A stretch of DNA of 14,407 nt. Origin: Thermoplasmata archaeon (GTDB lineage: Archaea > Thermoplasmatota > Thermoplasmata > Thermoplasmatales > Thermoplasmataceae). Positions 6,551-14,407 of this stretch are shown one piece after another. The DNA is taken from assembly GCA_021826835.1 (NCBI GenBank), contig JAKAYH010000019.1, forward strand, positions 1 to 14,407, given 5' to 3'. A program made the position numbers and the translations under genes. Numbering within the stretch: position 1 is the first letter of the stretch; every line of letters begins with the position of its first letter. The notes beneath the pieces were generated by a model, which was given only the letters and a program-made list of their open reading frames with translations, did no database searches and was not told where the DNA came from.

Positions 6551-7880
6551 AGAAACTAATATTTTATAAAGTATTTAAATTTATAACCCTGTAATAGCAA
6601 CTCACCTCAAATTCGGATCGAAAAATGTATTGATCGGATTTTTCAACTTATAATTGCTGCTTGAAAAACATATTGGTTGAGAGTTTACATTGAATTTCTG
6701 GAAAGATTTATAAGTGGATGAAAGAGTATAAATATAGTATATATTATAAAATGGGGATGCACAGCGATACCTTACTTTATATTTCTACAGCAAAATCATT
6801 AATGAAATTTCTGAACTCCATCTTGGAATGAATACAAATCAAATTAAATTTATCCATTCTGAGTGTCAATTTAGATTTTCAAGAAGAAAATGGAATATTG
6901 TCAATTGTGAGTGCAAATTATTTTAGAAAATCTTTACCGAGACATGAAACCTGTTTTGATGACCTAATCTCTTCATACGATATGCTAAGGTTAATTTATA
7001 GAAAAAAAACAAAAAAGGTTCTCATTAATAGATATATCATGATATTGGAATTTGAGAAGGAGAAGTTCTTTGCCAGCGAGAATGTGCCCGTGTACTCTAT
7101 CGGCTATTTCAGCAACACAAGAAGTCGTTTTGTTTATACTTGAATAAATTGCTATTCCTTTTCCTTTAACTGAATGAATTAATAATGATTAATAGATGAT
7201 AAATTTAACCATTATTCAAGTGTGATTGATCTCACTTCATTTCTACGTGGAATGTTGAATTACAACTTCTTTATCTACCATATTGTCCGGAGAGTGGATG
7301 GTTTTATCCAGGGCAAATCTTCAGAATGGTTTGGTGCAATATACTATCTATCAAAATTGAAACGGTCAGATCACCATTATGGCAAAAATTAGATCCATTA
7401 AGTTTCTTCTTCTGAAATTTTTAGCACGAGGTGCATATCCATCATGCCTAACATTTTCATTAACCATAGACTGTCTGGAAAAACGGGAAAATTTTTGTCA
7501 CTGAGCCTTCGCATGTTTATATATTTCCATCCTTGCTATAGTGCCTTTTGGTGTTCACGCAACTTCTAATAAGCTCATGGAAATTCATGAAGTTCAAGAA
7601 CGACGCAAACAAACTCGACATAGATATTACTTTAATTCATAGACCAATCTATTAGACAGCATTGAATTTTTTGCTGAAATTGTACTTTCACTTTAAATCG
7701 TGATTTCAACTGCATAGAAGACTTTTAGACAAGGATCAGAAATACCATATGAATAGATATTAAATCTTATGAGACAGGCTTAACTAGATGAACATGTCTT
7801 ATAGTTTCTTGGACTCTTCATTTTAAATGTTCAGGTTCCCATTGGTGAGAACCATAGAACGATAATGTATAAAGTTGGCC
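6551..7880. other. 1.3-kb stretch without a convincing gene; possible decayed mobile DNA
   Basis: No intact gene is supported in these 1330 bases. Several short open stretches have protein-like composition. On the plus strand, 6750-6926 contains ECQFRFSRRKW, resembling the RFNHRK-type end of IS1595-like transposases. Also on the plus strand, 7189-7392 (ATG at 7252) contains NFFIYHIVRRVDGF then QGKSSEWFG, which loosely resembles the YNFIRPH...GKTPAE...AG ending of IS6/IS240-type transposases. On the minus strand, 7621-7517 encodes 34 residues. An 81-codon TTG frame lies at 6898-7143 with no ribosome-binding site and no recognised family. None has a complete frame, and no terminal inverted repeats or target duplication were found. 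The best reading is a graveyard of degraded insertion sequences, held weakly. Confidence 0.3.
6572..6579 (-). promoter_or_regulatory. TATA box of the 282-residue gene
   Basis: On the minus strand TTTAAATA lies 21 bases ahead of the ATG at 6550, so its centre is about 25 bases upstream. That places transcription start at or next to the start codon, as in leaderless archaeal genes. No ribosome-binding site is seen. Confidence 0.5.
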
Positions 7881-8324
7881 TTATAACTGCATTATTATAC
7901 GCCTCTGATTTCCTCCTATATAACGCATTGCCATCTGAAATTTCTCATTATGGCACTTTGAAAATATGTGAGCAAGCTCGTGCACTAGGATTTCTCTAAT
8001 ATCAATCCTGCTGAGCTTTACTACATCTTCTCTTACGAAAATAGTGGACCCCTTCAAGGAAGAGAGCACTGATTGATCCCTGAATCTTCTTACCAATTTG
8101 AAATTTATTTCTCCTACTATGTAAAAACCGTTATTCTTTTTCAGTTTGGAATATTCTGACTTAATTGTACGAAGTAATCTGTTATTGAGGTAATTCAAAA
8201 GTTCATCTTGACTGAATGATGATGGAACATAGAGAATGTTTCCTAAATGTTTTGGCCTTCCTCTATCACTTTTCACAACTCTGACCTTTTGTCCAAGCAT
8301 AATTACTTCAGAATCCAAAAACAT
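7881..8324 (-). CDS. YgjP/SprT-like zinc metallopeptidase of the type I RM operon
   Basis: Predicted zinc-dependent metallopeptidase of 147 residues. The active site is VHELAHIFSKCHNEKF: HExxH at 115-119 with a third histidine at 125, the HExxH-x5-H pattern of the YgjP/DUF45 (often named M48) and SprT-like families. Glu116 would be the general base. At 147 residues it is shorter than typical YgjP (about 230), ending only 22 residues past the third ligand. Genes of this family are frequently found beside hsdR. Here the ATG at 8324 overlaps the end of hsdR by 17 bases, so the two are coupled. A second ATG at 8300 lies just past the hsdR stop and is an equally possible start; neither has a clear ribosome-binding site. 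The role is unproven: processing or turnover of the restriction subunit or of foreign proteins is inference. Confidence 0.75.
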   Translation of the reverse strand: MFLDSEVIMLGQKVRVVKSDRGRPKHLGNILYVPSSFSQDELLNYLNNRLLRTIKSEYSKLKKNNGFYIVGEINFKLVRRFRDQSVLSSLKGSTIFVREDVVKLSRIDIREILVHELAHIFSKCHNEKFQMAMRYIGGNQRRIIMQL

Positions 8325-11292
8325 CCCTCAATTTCTGATATGTATTTTTTACCATAGAATCTTCTTCCTTAATATTACTAGGTTTTAGCTCATTCATAAC
8401 AGTGTAGCGGATGGATTTTATGATGTTTTTCTTATCCTGCTTCCCAATGTTCTTCTCCCCTTTCAATAGCATTTTTATGCCATCTCCCTTCGTCAGTCCA
8501 TCGCAGATTCTTTTAATAGTTTCTTGGTCTGCTCCATAGAATGCAGATCTGATAGTTTCCTTGAATGCAGCCTTTATTACCCCTTCAGTTGATTCAGCAG
8601 AATCAATTGAGTCCATTGTATCCTTTATTGATTTAATTTCGGTTAGGATCTCCTCATTTATCGCTTTGGCTCTCATCAGCTTCTGATAGGCATTTACTAT
8701 TCTTTCCAGAAGGCTTGGATATCTGAATATTCTGTTGGAAACATCTATGTGCCACGAGTTCAATGCCCTCAGAGCAGATGCATAGTCCTTTGTCTTTCCA
8801 AGATTATTAAGGTATGCCCTATCTATGGTAAAGTTCCCTTTATTTTCGACATCTAGAAAGAAATTCTCACTTACGATTTTCTTGACTCTTTCGTAGGCAT
8901 CCTGCACCTTCTGCTCATTAACATCACCCAACTTCAAGTTGTTGACGTACACCCCATAGACCTTCGCAAGAATTTTATACCTGTCCATATGGAGCAATAA
9001 GTGTGATTTTGCCCTTGGAAGGTTAAGGATTGCAGTCAGTTTTCTAAAATTCTTCTCGAATTTCTCTGAAGTATCGGAGTCTGAAAGTAGCTTTATGAGC
9101 CTATCGAGATTCTCGTGGCTCTCAATGGAGAAGTCAAAATCACTGAAGAGCGCATACGTGTCGTTCAATAATTCGACAAAATCCTTTTCAATTTCCTCTC
9201 GTGATATTACTATGCCTCTTATCCCATTATTTGATGATATACCCTCATATTTCTTCAGTGTTTTATTCAGTGTTTCAAGAAGGTAGACATAGTCGACCAC
9301 ATACCCATAGTCCTTCGTGTCGAAAGGTCGGTCGGTTCTTCCTATTGCCTGAAGAAGCCTTTCCTCGAACAGTGGTTTTGCTAGGTACATTACCCACAAT
9401 TTAGATGAATCGAATCCCGTGAGGAGCATATCAGTGACTATGAGTATTTTGGGATTTGTGGAATAATCGAAAGATTCTGCAAATTCCTTACATGCTTTCT
9501 TGACGTCCTTTCCAGTTCTTTTTTCTAGTTCATCCCTGTATTCTGAAATCAGGCTGCTAGATTCATTGTGACTGAATGTCATCACAATCTCCGAGGTTTC
9601 TGGAGAAAGCAACATGTCTAGCCTCCTTTTATACATGACACAGGCCTCTCTGTCTACTGCCACGAGCATTGCCTTTAACCCAGTATTGCTGTTTTCAACT
9701 TCATTACGGAAATGACTTGCAACATCCCTTGCTATGGTTTCAACATTGGCATCTGTCTTGTATAATTGCTTAATTACTTTTATTTTTCTGTTAAGAAGTT
9801 CCTTTTCTGTTTCAGATAAATCCTCCACCTCTTCATCTTGGTCAAGGGCCTCTTTGATTATCTCGTCTTTAACTGCAGGAATTGTGGCATTGTATTCATA
9901 AGCTATAGGAACAGTGAAACCATCATCCTGAGCATCTTTCATGCTGTATCTGTCGAGGTACAACTCTCCAGGAGGGCAGAATTCTTCGAATGTGTTCCTT
10001 ACCTTCCCTCCTGCATTTTTCCTTATGGGTGTACCCGTGAAACCAAATACGAATGCATTTGGAAAGGCATTTCGGAAAGTCGCTGCCATTGAACCATACT
10101 GGGTTCTGTGGCTTTCATCAACAAGACATATTACATCTCTTCTCTTTAGTGAACCCCCTCCAGTGATCGATTTAAAATTGTCAGGGCTGAATTTCTGTAC
10201 CGTCACTATGAATATTCCCGGTTTTCCACGACCATTATCATATCTTATTATATCTGCTAACTTACTTGTATTTTCTATGCTTTCTGTAACCTCAAGACCT
10301 TGTATAGCAGAAAAACGTGTGAGTGCTTGATTGTCAAGATCCTTTCTGTCTACAACAAGAAGTAATGTAGAATCTGGCATACTTTGCCGTATTTGATATG
10401 CTGTATATGCCATTATAAGAGTTTTTCCTGAACCCTGCCAGTGCCAGATTAAACCTGTCTTCAAAGCTTCGCCTGGCTCTTTGTTCACATTCTTCCTTAT
10501 ACGTTCCATTATTTTCTCAGTAGCTCGAAACTGCATATATCTGGCAATGATTTTCTCGTTCTGATCGCCTTTTTTCCTTATGTGGATATAGTTGGTGAGA
10601 ATTCTAAGAAAATTATCAGGATGAAAAATTCCATTGAGAAGTATTTCAACTTCATTATCTGTGTTTGGTTCCAAAGGGTATGATGTCTTCCATTTTGCCC
10701 TCTGATCCTTCTCCTTATCGTTGAAGAACAATGGAAAGAACTCACCCTTGATACCATTGTTTATTACGGCAATTTGAAGGAAGGTGAAAAGTTTTGGAAT
10801 ACTAGTTTCATACCCTTTTATCTGCTCATAAGCCTTGTGTATGATTCCTATGTTGAACGGATTCTTGTTTTCCATTATTACAAGAGGCAACCCATTGACG
10901 AACATTATGATGTCAGGTCGTTTATTATATATGCCTTTAGCGTTGAATTGATTTGTTACAATAAAACTATTCGCGGATATTCTGGAAGTATCAAACAGCC
11001 TTACAGTATGCACTTGCCTTTTCTCGTCCACTACATCTATTCCATGCTTGATATAGTCTAGAAACTTCGCATTGCCATCTTTTGATGGAATTAGTTCCTC
11101 TAATTTTGAGACAGCGTCCAAGATGAGCAATTCTGAAACTGAATTAATATTCTTCAAACTTTCCAGAAGGATATCTTTTAGAAAAAATTCGTCACTCTCT
11201 CTTTCCCCAATGTCGTCTGGAGATTTATAAGTCCATCCAAGCACCTGTAGTTTTCTTAAAATCCAGTCCTCACTAGATGCTTCACTAAACAT
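8308..11292 (-). CDS. hsdR: Type I restriction enzyme, R (endonuclease/translocase) subunit
   Basis: ATP-driven DNA translocase and endonuclease that, with HsdM and HsdS, cleaves unmethylated foreign DNA far from the recognition site. At 994 residues it has the normal length. The N-terminal nuclease shows the PD-(D/E)xK pattern RPDIIMFVNGLPLVIMENK, with Asp127, Glu141 and Lys143. The superfamily 2 motor follows: Walker A WQGSGKT (285-291), DESHRTQYG (392-400, usually DEAH), GFTGTP (417-422), VTDMLLTGFDS (619-629) and arginine-finger motif QAIGRTDRP (648-656). The last 200 residues are helical, as expected of the complex-binding domain. The ATG is joined to the hsdS stop as TGATG, with AGGGTGAAGG just upstream as ribosome-binding site. 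The frame is intact and all motor residues are present, so it is probably active. Confidence 0.96.
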   Translation of the reverse strand: MFSEASSEDWILRKLQVLGWTYKSPDDIGERESDEFFLKDILLESLKNINSVSELLILDAVSKLEELIPSKDGNAKFLDYIKHGIDVVDEKRQVHTVRLFDTSRISANSFIVTNQFNAKGIYNKRPDIIMFVNGLPLVIMENKNPFNIGIIHKAYEQIKGYETSIPKLFTFLQIAVINNGIKGEFFPLFFNDKEKDQRAKWKTSYPLEPNTDNEVEILLNGIFHPDNFLRILTNYIHIRKKGDQNEKIIARYMQFRATEKIMERIRKNVNKEPGEALKTGLIWHWQGSGKTLIMAYTAYQIRQSMPDSTLLLVVDRKDLDNQALTRFSAIQGLEVTESIENTSKLADIIRYDNGRGKPGIFIVTVQKFSPDNFKSITGGGSLKRRDVICLVDESHRTQYGSMAATFRNAFPNAFVFGFTGTPIRKNAGGKVRNTFEEFCPPGELYLDRYSMKDAQDDGFTVPIAYEYNATIPAVKDEIIKEALDQDEEVEDLSETEKELLNRKIKVIKQLYKTDANVETIARDVASHFRNEVENSNTGLKAMLVAVDREACVMYKRRLDMLLSPETSEIVMTFSHNESSSLISEYRDELEKRTGKDVKKACKEFAESFDYSTNPKILIVTDMLLTGFDSSKLWVMYLAKPLFEERLLQAIGRTDRPFDTKDYGYVVDYVYLLETLNKTLKKYEGISSNNGIRGIVISREEIEKDFVELLNDTYALFSDFDFSIESHENLDRLIKLLSDSDTSEKFEKNFRKLTAILNLPRAKSHLLLHMDRYKILAKVYGVYVNNLKLGDVNEQKVQDAYERVKKIVSENFFLDVENKGNFTIDRAYLNNLGKTKDYASALRALNSWHIDVSNRIFRYPSLLERIVNAYQKLMRAKAINEEILTEIKSIKDTMDSIDSAESTEGVIKAAFKETIRSAFYGADQETIKRICDGLTKGDGIKMLLKGEKNIGKQDKKNIIKSIRYTVMNELKPSNIKEEDSMVKNTYQKLRDVFGF

Positions 11293-12560
11293 CAGACCTT
11301 CACCCTAACTTTCCCTGTCAAGAGTTTATCCATCAGACCCCTTTTAAGTTTTTCTGCTTCTTTCTTTTTCTCGTTTAATAATTCTATTTTTCTATCTACA
11401 GTTGTGAGAATTTCAGCGATTTTTTGTTGTTCCACGATTTTTGGTAATGGAATTTTCAAGCTATGCAATTGTTCTTTTCCTATGGCCTTAAAGGTAGATC
11501 CTGTAGAAATTCGTTCCAATAGAAGTTTAAAATGGTTTAACGTATAGTATAAGAATAAACCATCCATGCTTCTTGGATTTGATCTAATTGTAGCTAATCC
11601 TCTTCCAATACAGTATTTGGAATTTGCGATATTTACATCCCCAACAGGTGCTCTTACCGATATTAAAATATCTCCCGGTTGAGTTATTTTTAAAGGTAAG
11701 CTGCAATAAATAGTAAATGAAGGATGTTTAACTCCAAATTCTGCGTTCCCCTGAAGAAACGGCAATCCATCTCCAGCTTTGTTATATGTACCAGATGGAG
11801 GGGATTGCCCCATTTTAATAAGTGAAATTTCATTATCTCCCAAATTCTTTAAAATCCATTCCTCAGGCATCTCTCCGATCTCTGTCATCTTGAATTTCGT
11901 GTGGCCAACTCCTTTTGTAAAAAGGGTTTGCATCAGATCCTTCTTGAGCTTCTTACCCTGAGATATCTGCTCATTGATATTCTGGATTATATCGTCAGTG
12001 ATTGAGAGAATTTCAGCTATTTTCTGTTGTTCGAGGAGAGGAGGGATAAGTATACTTGTCTCTTTAAACAAGTCATGATTTAGATGTAACACATTTGTAC
12101 CCTGTGCATAACTTCTAGCAATTTTTCTAATTGGCTCATGGTTTAAAAAATAGAATAAGAATTTTGTATTAAGTTGGTCACTCAATGGAGATAGTCGTGT
12201 CAAATCGGAGGAAAATATGTAAGTGGTCCGTTCAGGAATCTTATCAATATGCAAAGGAGCACCAATTATTATTCCCTTACTCATATCTGTGTTTGCAATA
12301 AGAAGTTCGGACTGTTGCAACTTAAATTTTATTGGAATATTTGTATCTAAAAGGTACAAAAATTCGGGGGTTACTTTCCAACCAGAAACTTTATCAAAAT
12401 CGTTTATATTTATGATCCTCACCGAGGTTGGGAAGTCCCTTGTTATTTGACTACTTCCATAAGAAAAGCCGCGCATTAAGGAGACGACTTCTTTTAAGGA
12501 TTTGCACTGCCAATTTTCAGGTAAATCTTCAAATTTAGTTACTTTGGTTGCATTAGTCAA
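11292..12560 (-). CDS. hsdS: Type I restriction enzyme, S (specificity) subunit
   Basis: DNA-recognition subunit that sets the bipartite target site for both HsdM and HsdR. The 422 residues form two half-sites. Target recognition domain 1 spans about 10-172 and is followed by conserved helix LLEQQKIAEILSITDD (175-190) and the spacer around KKLKKDLMQTLFTKGVG (203-219). Target recognition domain 2 spans about 225-373 and is followed by IVEQQKIAEILTTVDRKI (375-392) and the ending KLKRGLMDKLLTGKVRV. The two recognition domains differ, so the site is asymmetric; the target cannot be read from sequence. Translation begins at TTG 12560, overlapping the hsdM stop as TTGA, with AGGAG 11 bases upstream inside hsdM; no in-frame ATG is near. 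The frame is intact. Confidence 0.95.
   Translation of the reverse strand: MTNATKVTKFEDLPENWQCKSLKEVVSLMRGFSYGSSQITRDFPTSVRIININDFDKVSGWKVTPEFLYLLDTNIPIKFKLQQSELLIANTDMSKGIIIGAPLHIDKIPERTTYIFSSDLTRLSPLSDQLNTKFLFYFLNHEPIRKIARSYAQGTNVLHLNHDLFKETSILIPPLLEQQKIAEILSITDDIIQNINEQISQGKKLKKDLMQTLFTKGVGHTKFKMTEIGEMPEEWILKNLGDNEISLIKMGQSPPSGTYNKAGDGLPFLQGNAEFGVKHPSFTIYCSLPLKITQPGDILISVRAPVGDVNIANSKYCIGRGLATIRSNPRSMDGLFLYYTLNHFKLLLERISTGSTFKAIGKEQLHSLKIPLPKIVEQQKIAEILTTVDRKIELLNEKKKEAEKLKRGLMDKLLTGKVRVKV
11406..11432. repeat. Internal direct repeat of hsdS, distal copy
   Basis: This 27-base segment matches 12006-12032 at 25 of 27 positions, with the copies exactly 600 bases apart. It encodes the EQQKIAEIL core of the second conserved helix. 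Such repeats arise from the half-site duplication in HsdS and can recombine to exchange recognition domains. Confidence 0.8.
12006..12032. repeat. Internal direct repeat of hsdS, proximal copy
   Basis: Partner of the segment at 11406-11432, in the same orientation. It encodes EQQKIAEIL of the first conserved helix. The two mismatches are silent third-position changes, consistent with selection on the protein or with recent exchange. Confidence 0.8.
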
Positions 12561-14080
12561 TAATAACCAAGCTCCTTTAGATAGCTATTAAGTTGACTTT
12601 CAATTTCACTCAGATCCTTGTTTATCTGATTCATACTTTCTAAGGTTTCTTTTATATCTACTGGATTCCCATTATTAACTGTATTTAGATACGTGCCGAC
12701 ATTTAGGTTGTAATCTTTTGACTTTATATCCTCTATGCTCACAATTTTTGAAAAACCCTCTATTGAATCGAATCGTTCATAAGTTGAAACAATGCGTTCT
12801 ATATTATTATCATTAATAATATTTAATTTACGAATACTTGGATGTTTTCCATATTCTTTGGAAGCGTCCATGAAAAAAATGTCTTCCCTATGATCATCTT
12901 GCTTGTTTCTATTAAAAACAAGGACGACTCCAGAAGCATCAGTGTTATAGAAAATTTTCTCAGGCAAAAGAATTACGGCTTCCAGAATCTTTTCATCTAC
13001 TATCTTTTTCCTGACATTCTTCTCGGAATTCGTTCTAAATAGAACCCCCTGATCCATTATAACTGCAGTTTTCGATCTAGATGTATAAAGCATGTGTTGT
13101 ATCCAAGCCCAGTCTCCAAATCTCTGCGGAACGTATCCATAAGAATACCTATCCTTGAATTCAGCCTGCTTCAGTGTTTTCTCTCCATATCCCTTCTGTG
13201 ACCAAGGAGGATTGGCGAGAACAAGATCGAATATCTTTAGTCCCGTTTGTTTTTTGAACTTTGGATAAAGAAGGCTATCACCCACTTCCAAATGAGATTC
13301 ACCAATACCATGAAGAATAGTATTCATTTTCGAAAGAGCATAAGTTGTTGGGCTTCTCTCCTCACCATATAAACCCACTCTATTTGCCCCTTCCTCCCCT
13401 TTCTTGCGCTTTACATGCTCATATGCCTCTATAAGCATCCCACCAGACCCACAGGCTGGATCATAGACACTCTGTCCTGGTTGTGGGTTCAGGATGTCTA
13501 CCATAAGCCTAACAACCTCTCTTGGTGTGTAAATCTCACCCTCTTTAGCCTTTGCAGGTGCGAATCGCATTAAAATATGCTCATATGCGTCTCCCATTGC
13601 ATCTCCTTCAAGAGTTGAGTTTGAGAGATTATATCGATCAAAAAGTGCGAATAGCTGTTCAAGTAGAATTTTATTCTCCCTGCTCTTCGTAAAATCTATA
13701 AAATCGATCCTGTTTACAACTCCATCGAGTTCTTTGTTTTCCTTGGCAATTTCATTTATTGCTCTGGATAGATTCTCTGTAAGTTTTTCTTTATCATTCC
13801 TTATATTATTCCAGAGCACATTCTCTGGAACCACGAAACTATGATACTCCTCGCTGACAGCTCGCTTAAGGGCCTCATTTTCTTCAATTCCTGTCTCATT
13901 CATGATTTCTTTCTTAGCAACCTCAACTTCTTCATTCCATCTATCACTAAGTCGTTTAATAAACAATAGAACCAAAATGTACTTGTAATCCACAGATGTC
14001 CTAATCAGGTCAGCAGCATCGTCCACCAACTTGATAAGATCGTTCTTTGTAACTTTACCAAAATTTTCAACCATAGTCAT
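12557..14080 (-). CDS. hsdM: Type I restriction enzyme, M (N6-adenine methyltransferase) subunit
   Basis: S-adenosylmethionine-dependent methyltransferase that, as M2S, methylates adenine at the site chosen by HsdS and protects host DNA. Numbering from ATG 14080 (507 residues): an N-terminal helical HsdM_N region at about 5-150, then the catalytic domain with EIYTPREVVRLM (182-193), AdoMet motif I YDPACGSGGMLIEAY (206-220) and catalytic motif IV LANPPW (288-293). The C-terminal tail is helical and probably binds HsdS. In-frame starts occur at TTG 14089, ATG 14080 and ATG 14074. The TATA box at 14108-14115 puts transcription start near 14085, which excludes the TTG and favours 14080 or 14074 with almost no leader. 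It is the first gene of hsdM-hsdS-hsdR-metallopeptidase, with every junction overlapping. Confidence 0.96.
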   Translation of the reverse strand: MTMVENFGKVTKNDLIKLVDDAADLIRTSVDYKYILVLLFIKRLSDRWNEEVEVAKKEIMNETGIEENEALKRAVSEEYHSFVVPENVLWNNIRNDKEKLTENLSRAINEIAKENKELDGVVNRIDFIDFTKSRENKILLEQLFALFDRYNLSNSTLEGDAMGDAYEHILMRFAPAKAKEGEIYTPREVVRLMVDILNPQPGQSVYDPACGSGGMLIEAYEHVKRKKGEEGANRVGLYGEERSPTTYALSKMNTILHGIGESHLEVGDSLLYPKFKKQTGLKIFDLVLANPPWSQKGYGEKTLKQAEFKDRYSYGYVPQRFGDWAWIQHMLYTSRSKTAVIMDQGVLFRTNSEKNVRKKIVDEKILEAVILLPEKIFYNTDASGVVLVFNRNKQDDHREDIFFMDASKEYGKHPSIRKLNIINDNNIERIVSTYERFDSIEGFSKIVSIEDIKSKDYNLNVGTYLNTVNNGNPVDIKETLESMNQINKDLSEIESQLNSYLKELGYY

Positions 14081-14089
14081 GAAGTTCAA

Positions 14090-14407
14090 AATGATAACGG
14101 GAAGAGATTATATATGTATTGTGATTAAAATTGTGATATGATATACGGTGTTTTGGCATCTCAATTACCCACAGATACTACCAAATACGAGCCTTAGCAT
14201 TTCTACATTCCTTGAATACGTACTTGACTATTGTTTTAGACCTCATTTTAGAAAATTTCTAGCAGAGTTAATAAAGCACGAAATGGACCGGTCGGGATTT
14301 GATTAAAGTTTTAAGCGAATACTATCTTGAAATAAATTTTAGATGCTTCTACTGATCATGTTCAATTTAACAAAGTATTTCGTCATAAGTCAATGAAAAG
14401 ACTTATC
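14090..14407. other. Region upstream of hsdM; one short open frame
   Basis: Holds the hsdM promoter on the minus strand. On the plus strand a GTG at 14148 opens a 52-codon frame ending at TAA 14304-14306, containing FLEYVLDYCFRPHFRKFLAE. A box GATTAAAA at 14123-14130 lies ahead of it, so it could be a divergent small gene, but it has no ribosome-binding site and no recognised family. Nothing else is seen up to the end of the window. Confidence 0.25.
14108..14115 (-). promoter_or_regulatory. TATA box of the hsdMSR operon
   Basis: On the minus strand TATATAAT is centred about 31 bases ahead of the ATG at 14080, predicting a leader of about five bases. It is the only strong box ahead of the operon, and the overlapping junctions downstream suggest it drives all four genes. 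Confidence 0.55.

Noticed and set aside
6614..6644. Inverted repeat GAAAAAT/ATTTTTC with repeated GATCG near the 282-residue gene start
   Set aside because: A seven-base A/T stem with an 11-base loop is expected by chance here and is not followed by a T-run on the minus strand.
6898..7143. 81-codon plus-strand frame
   Set aside because: TTG start without ribosome-binding site or well-placed promoter, no recognisable domain, and set in a gap full of broken frames.
9941..10330. 129-codon plus-strand frame inside hsdR
   Set aside because: It lies wholly opposite the conserved helicase core of hsdR and has no family features; an antisense shadow.
1..14407. CRISPR array, tRNA or rRNA genes
   Set aside because: No regularly spaced repeats were seen, and no tRNA cloverleaf or T-loop pattern or rRNA-like sequence was found in the intergenic regions read by eye.

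Overview
The window looks archaeal, most likely a Thermoplasmatales-type acidophile such as Ferroplasma, Acidiplasma, Cuniculiplasma or Thermoplasma. This is inferred from AT-rich A/T boxes about 25-30 bases ahead of genes with little or no leader, frequent GTG and TTG starts, many ATA, AGA and AGG codons, and T-run (not hairpin) termination signals. No marker gene fixes the genus.

Layout. Bases 2-541 hold the 3' end of a catalase-peroxidase gene (katG), visibly richer in G+C than what follows and probably the edge of the resident chromosome. A 315-base spacer with T-runs and two adjacent palindromes leads into a defence island. Bases 857-4474 (+) encode a two-gene Gabija anti-phage system: gajA, an OLD-family ATPase-TOPRIM nuclease, and gajB, a UvrD-like helicase. 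Bases 4573-5393 (+) carry a 47-residue two-helix membrane protein overlapping by four bases a 226-residue five-helix membrane protein. I recognise neither. Bases 5702-6550 (-) hold an orphan 282-residue protein of unknown function with its own archaeal promoter. Bases 6551-7880 contain no convincing gene and may be decayed mobile-element sequence. Bases 7881-14080 (-) are a tightly packed type I restriction-modification operon, hsdM-hsdS-hsdR, ending in a small zinc metallopeptidase gene. The last 318 bases hold the hsdM promoter and no confident gene.

How the genes work together. GajA and GajB form a complex that degrades invading DNA when nucleotide pools fall. HsdM and HsdS methylate host sites, and HsdR cleaves unmethylated foreign DNA. 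The HExxH protein coupled to hsdR may process or control the restriction complex (inference). The two unknown membrane proteins and the orphan 282-residue protein lie between two recognised defence systems. By guilt by association they are the best candidates here for undescribed defence or accessory functions, but the sequence alone does not prove it.
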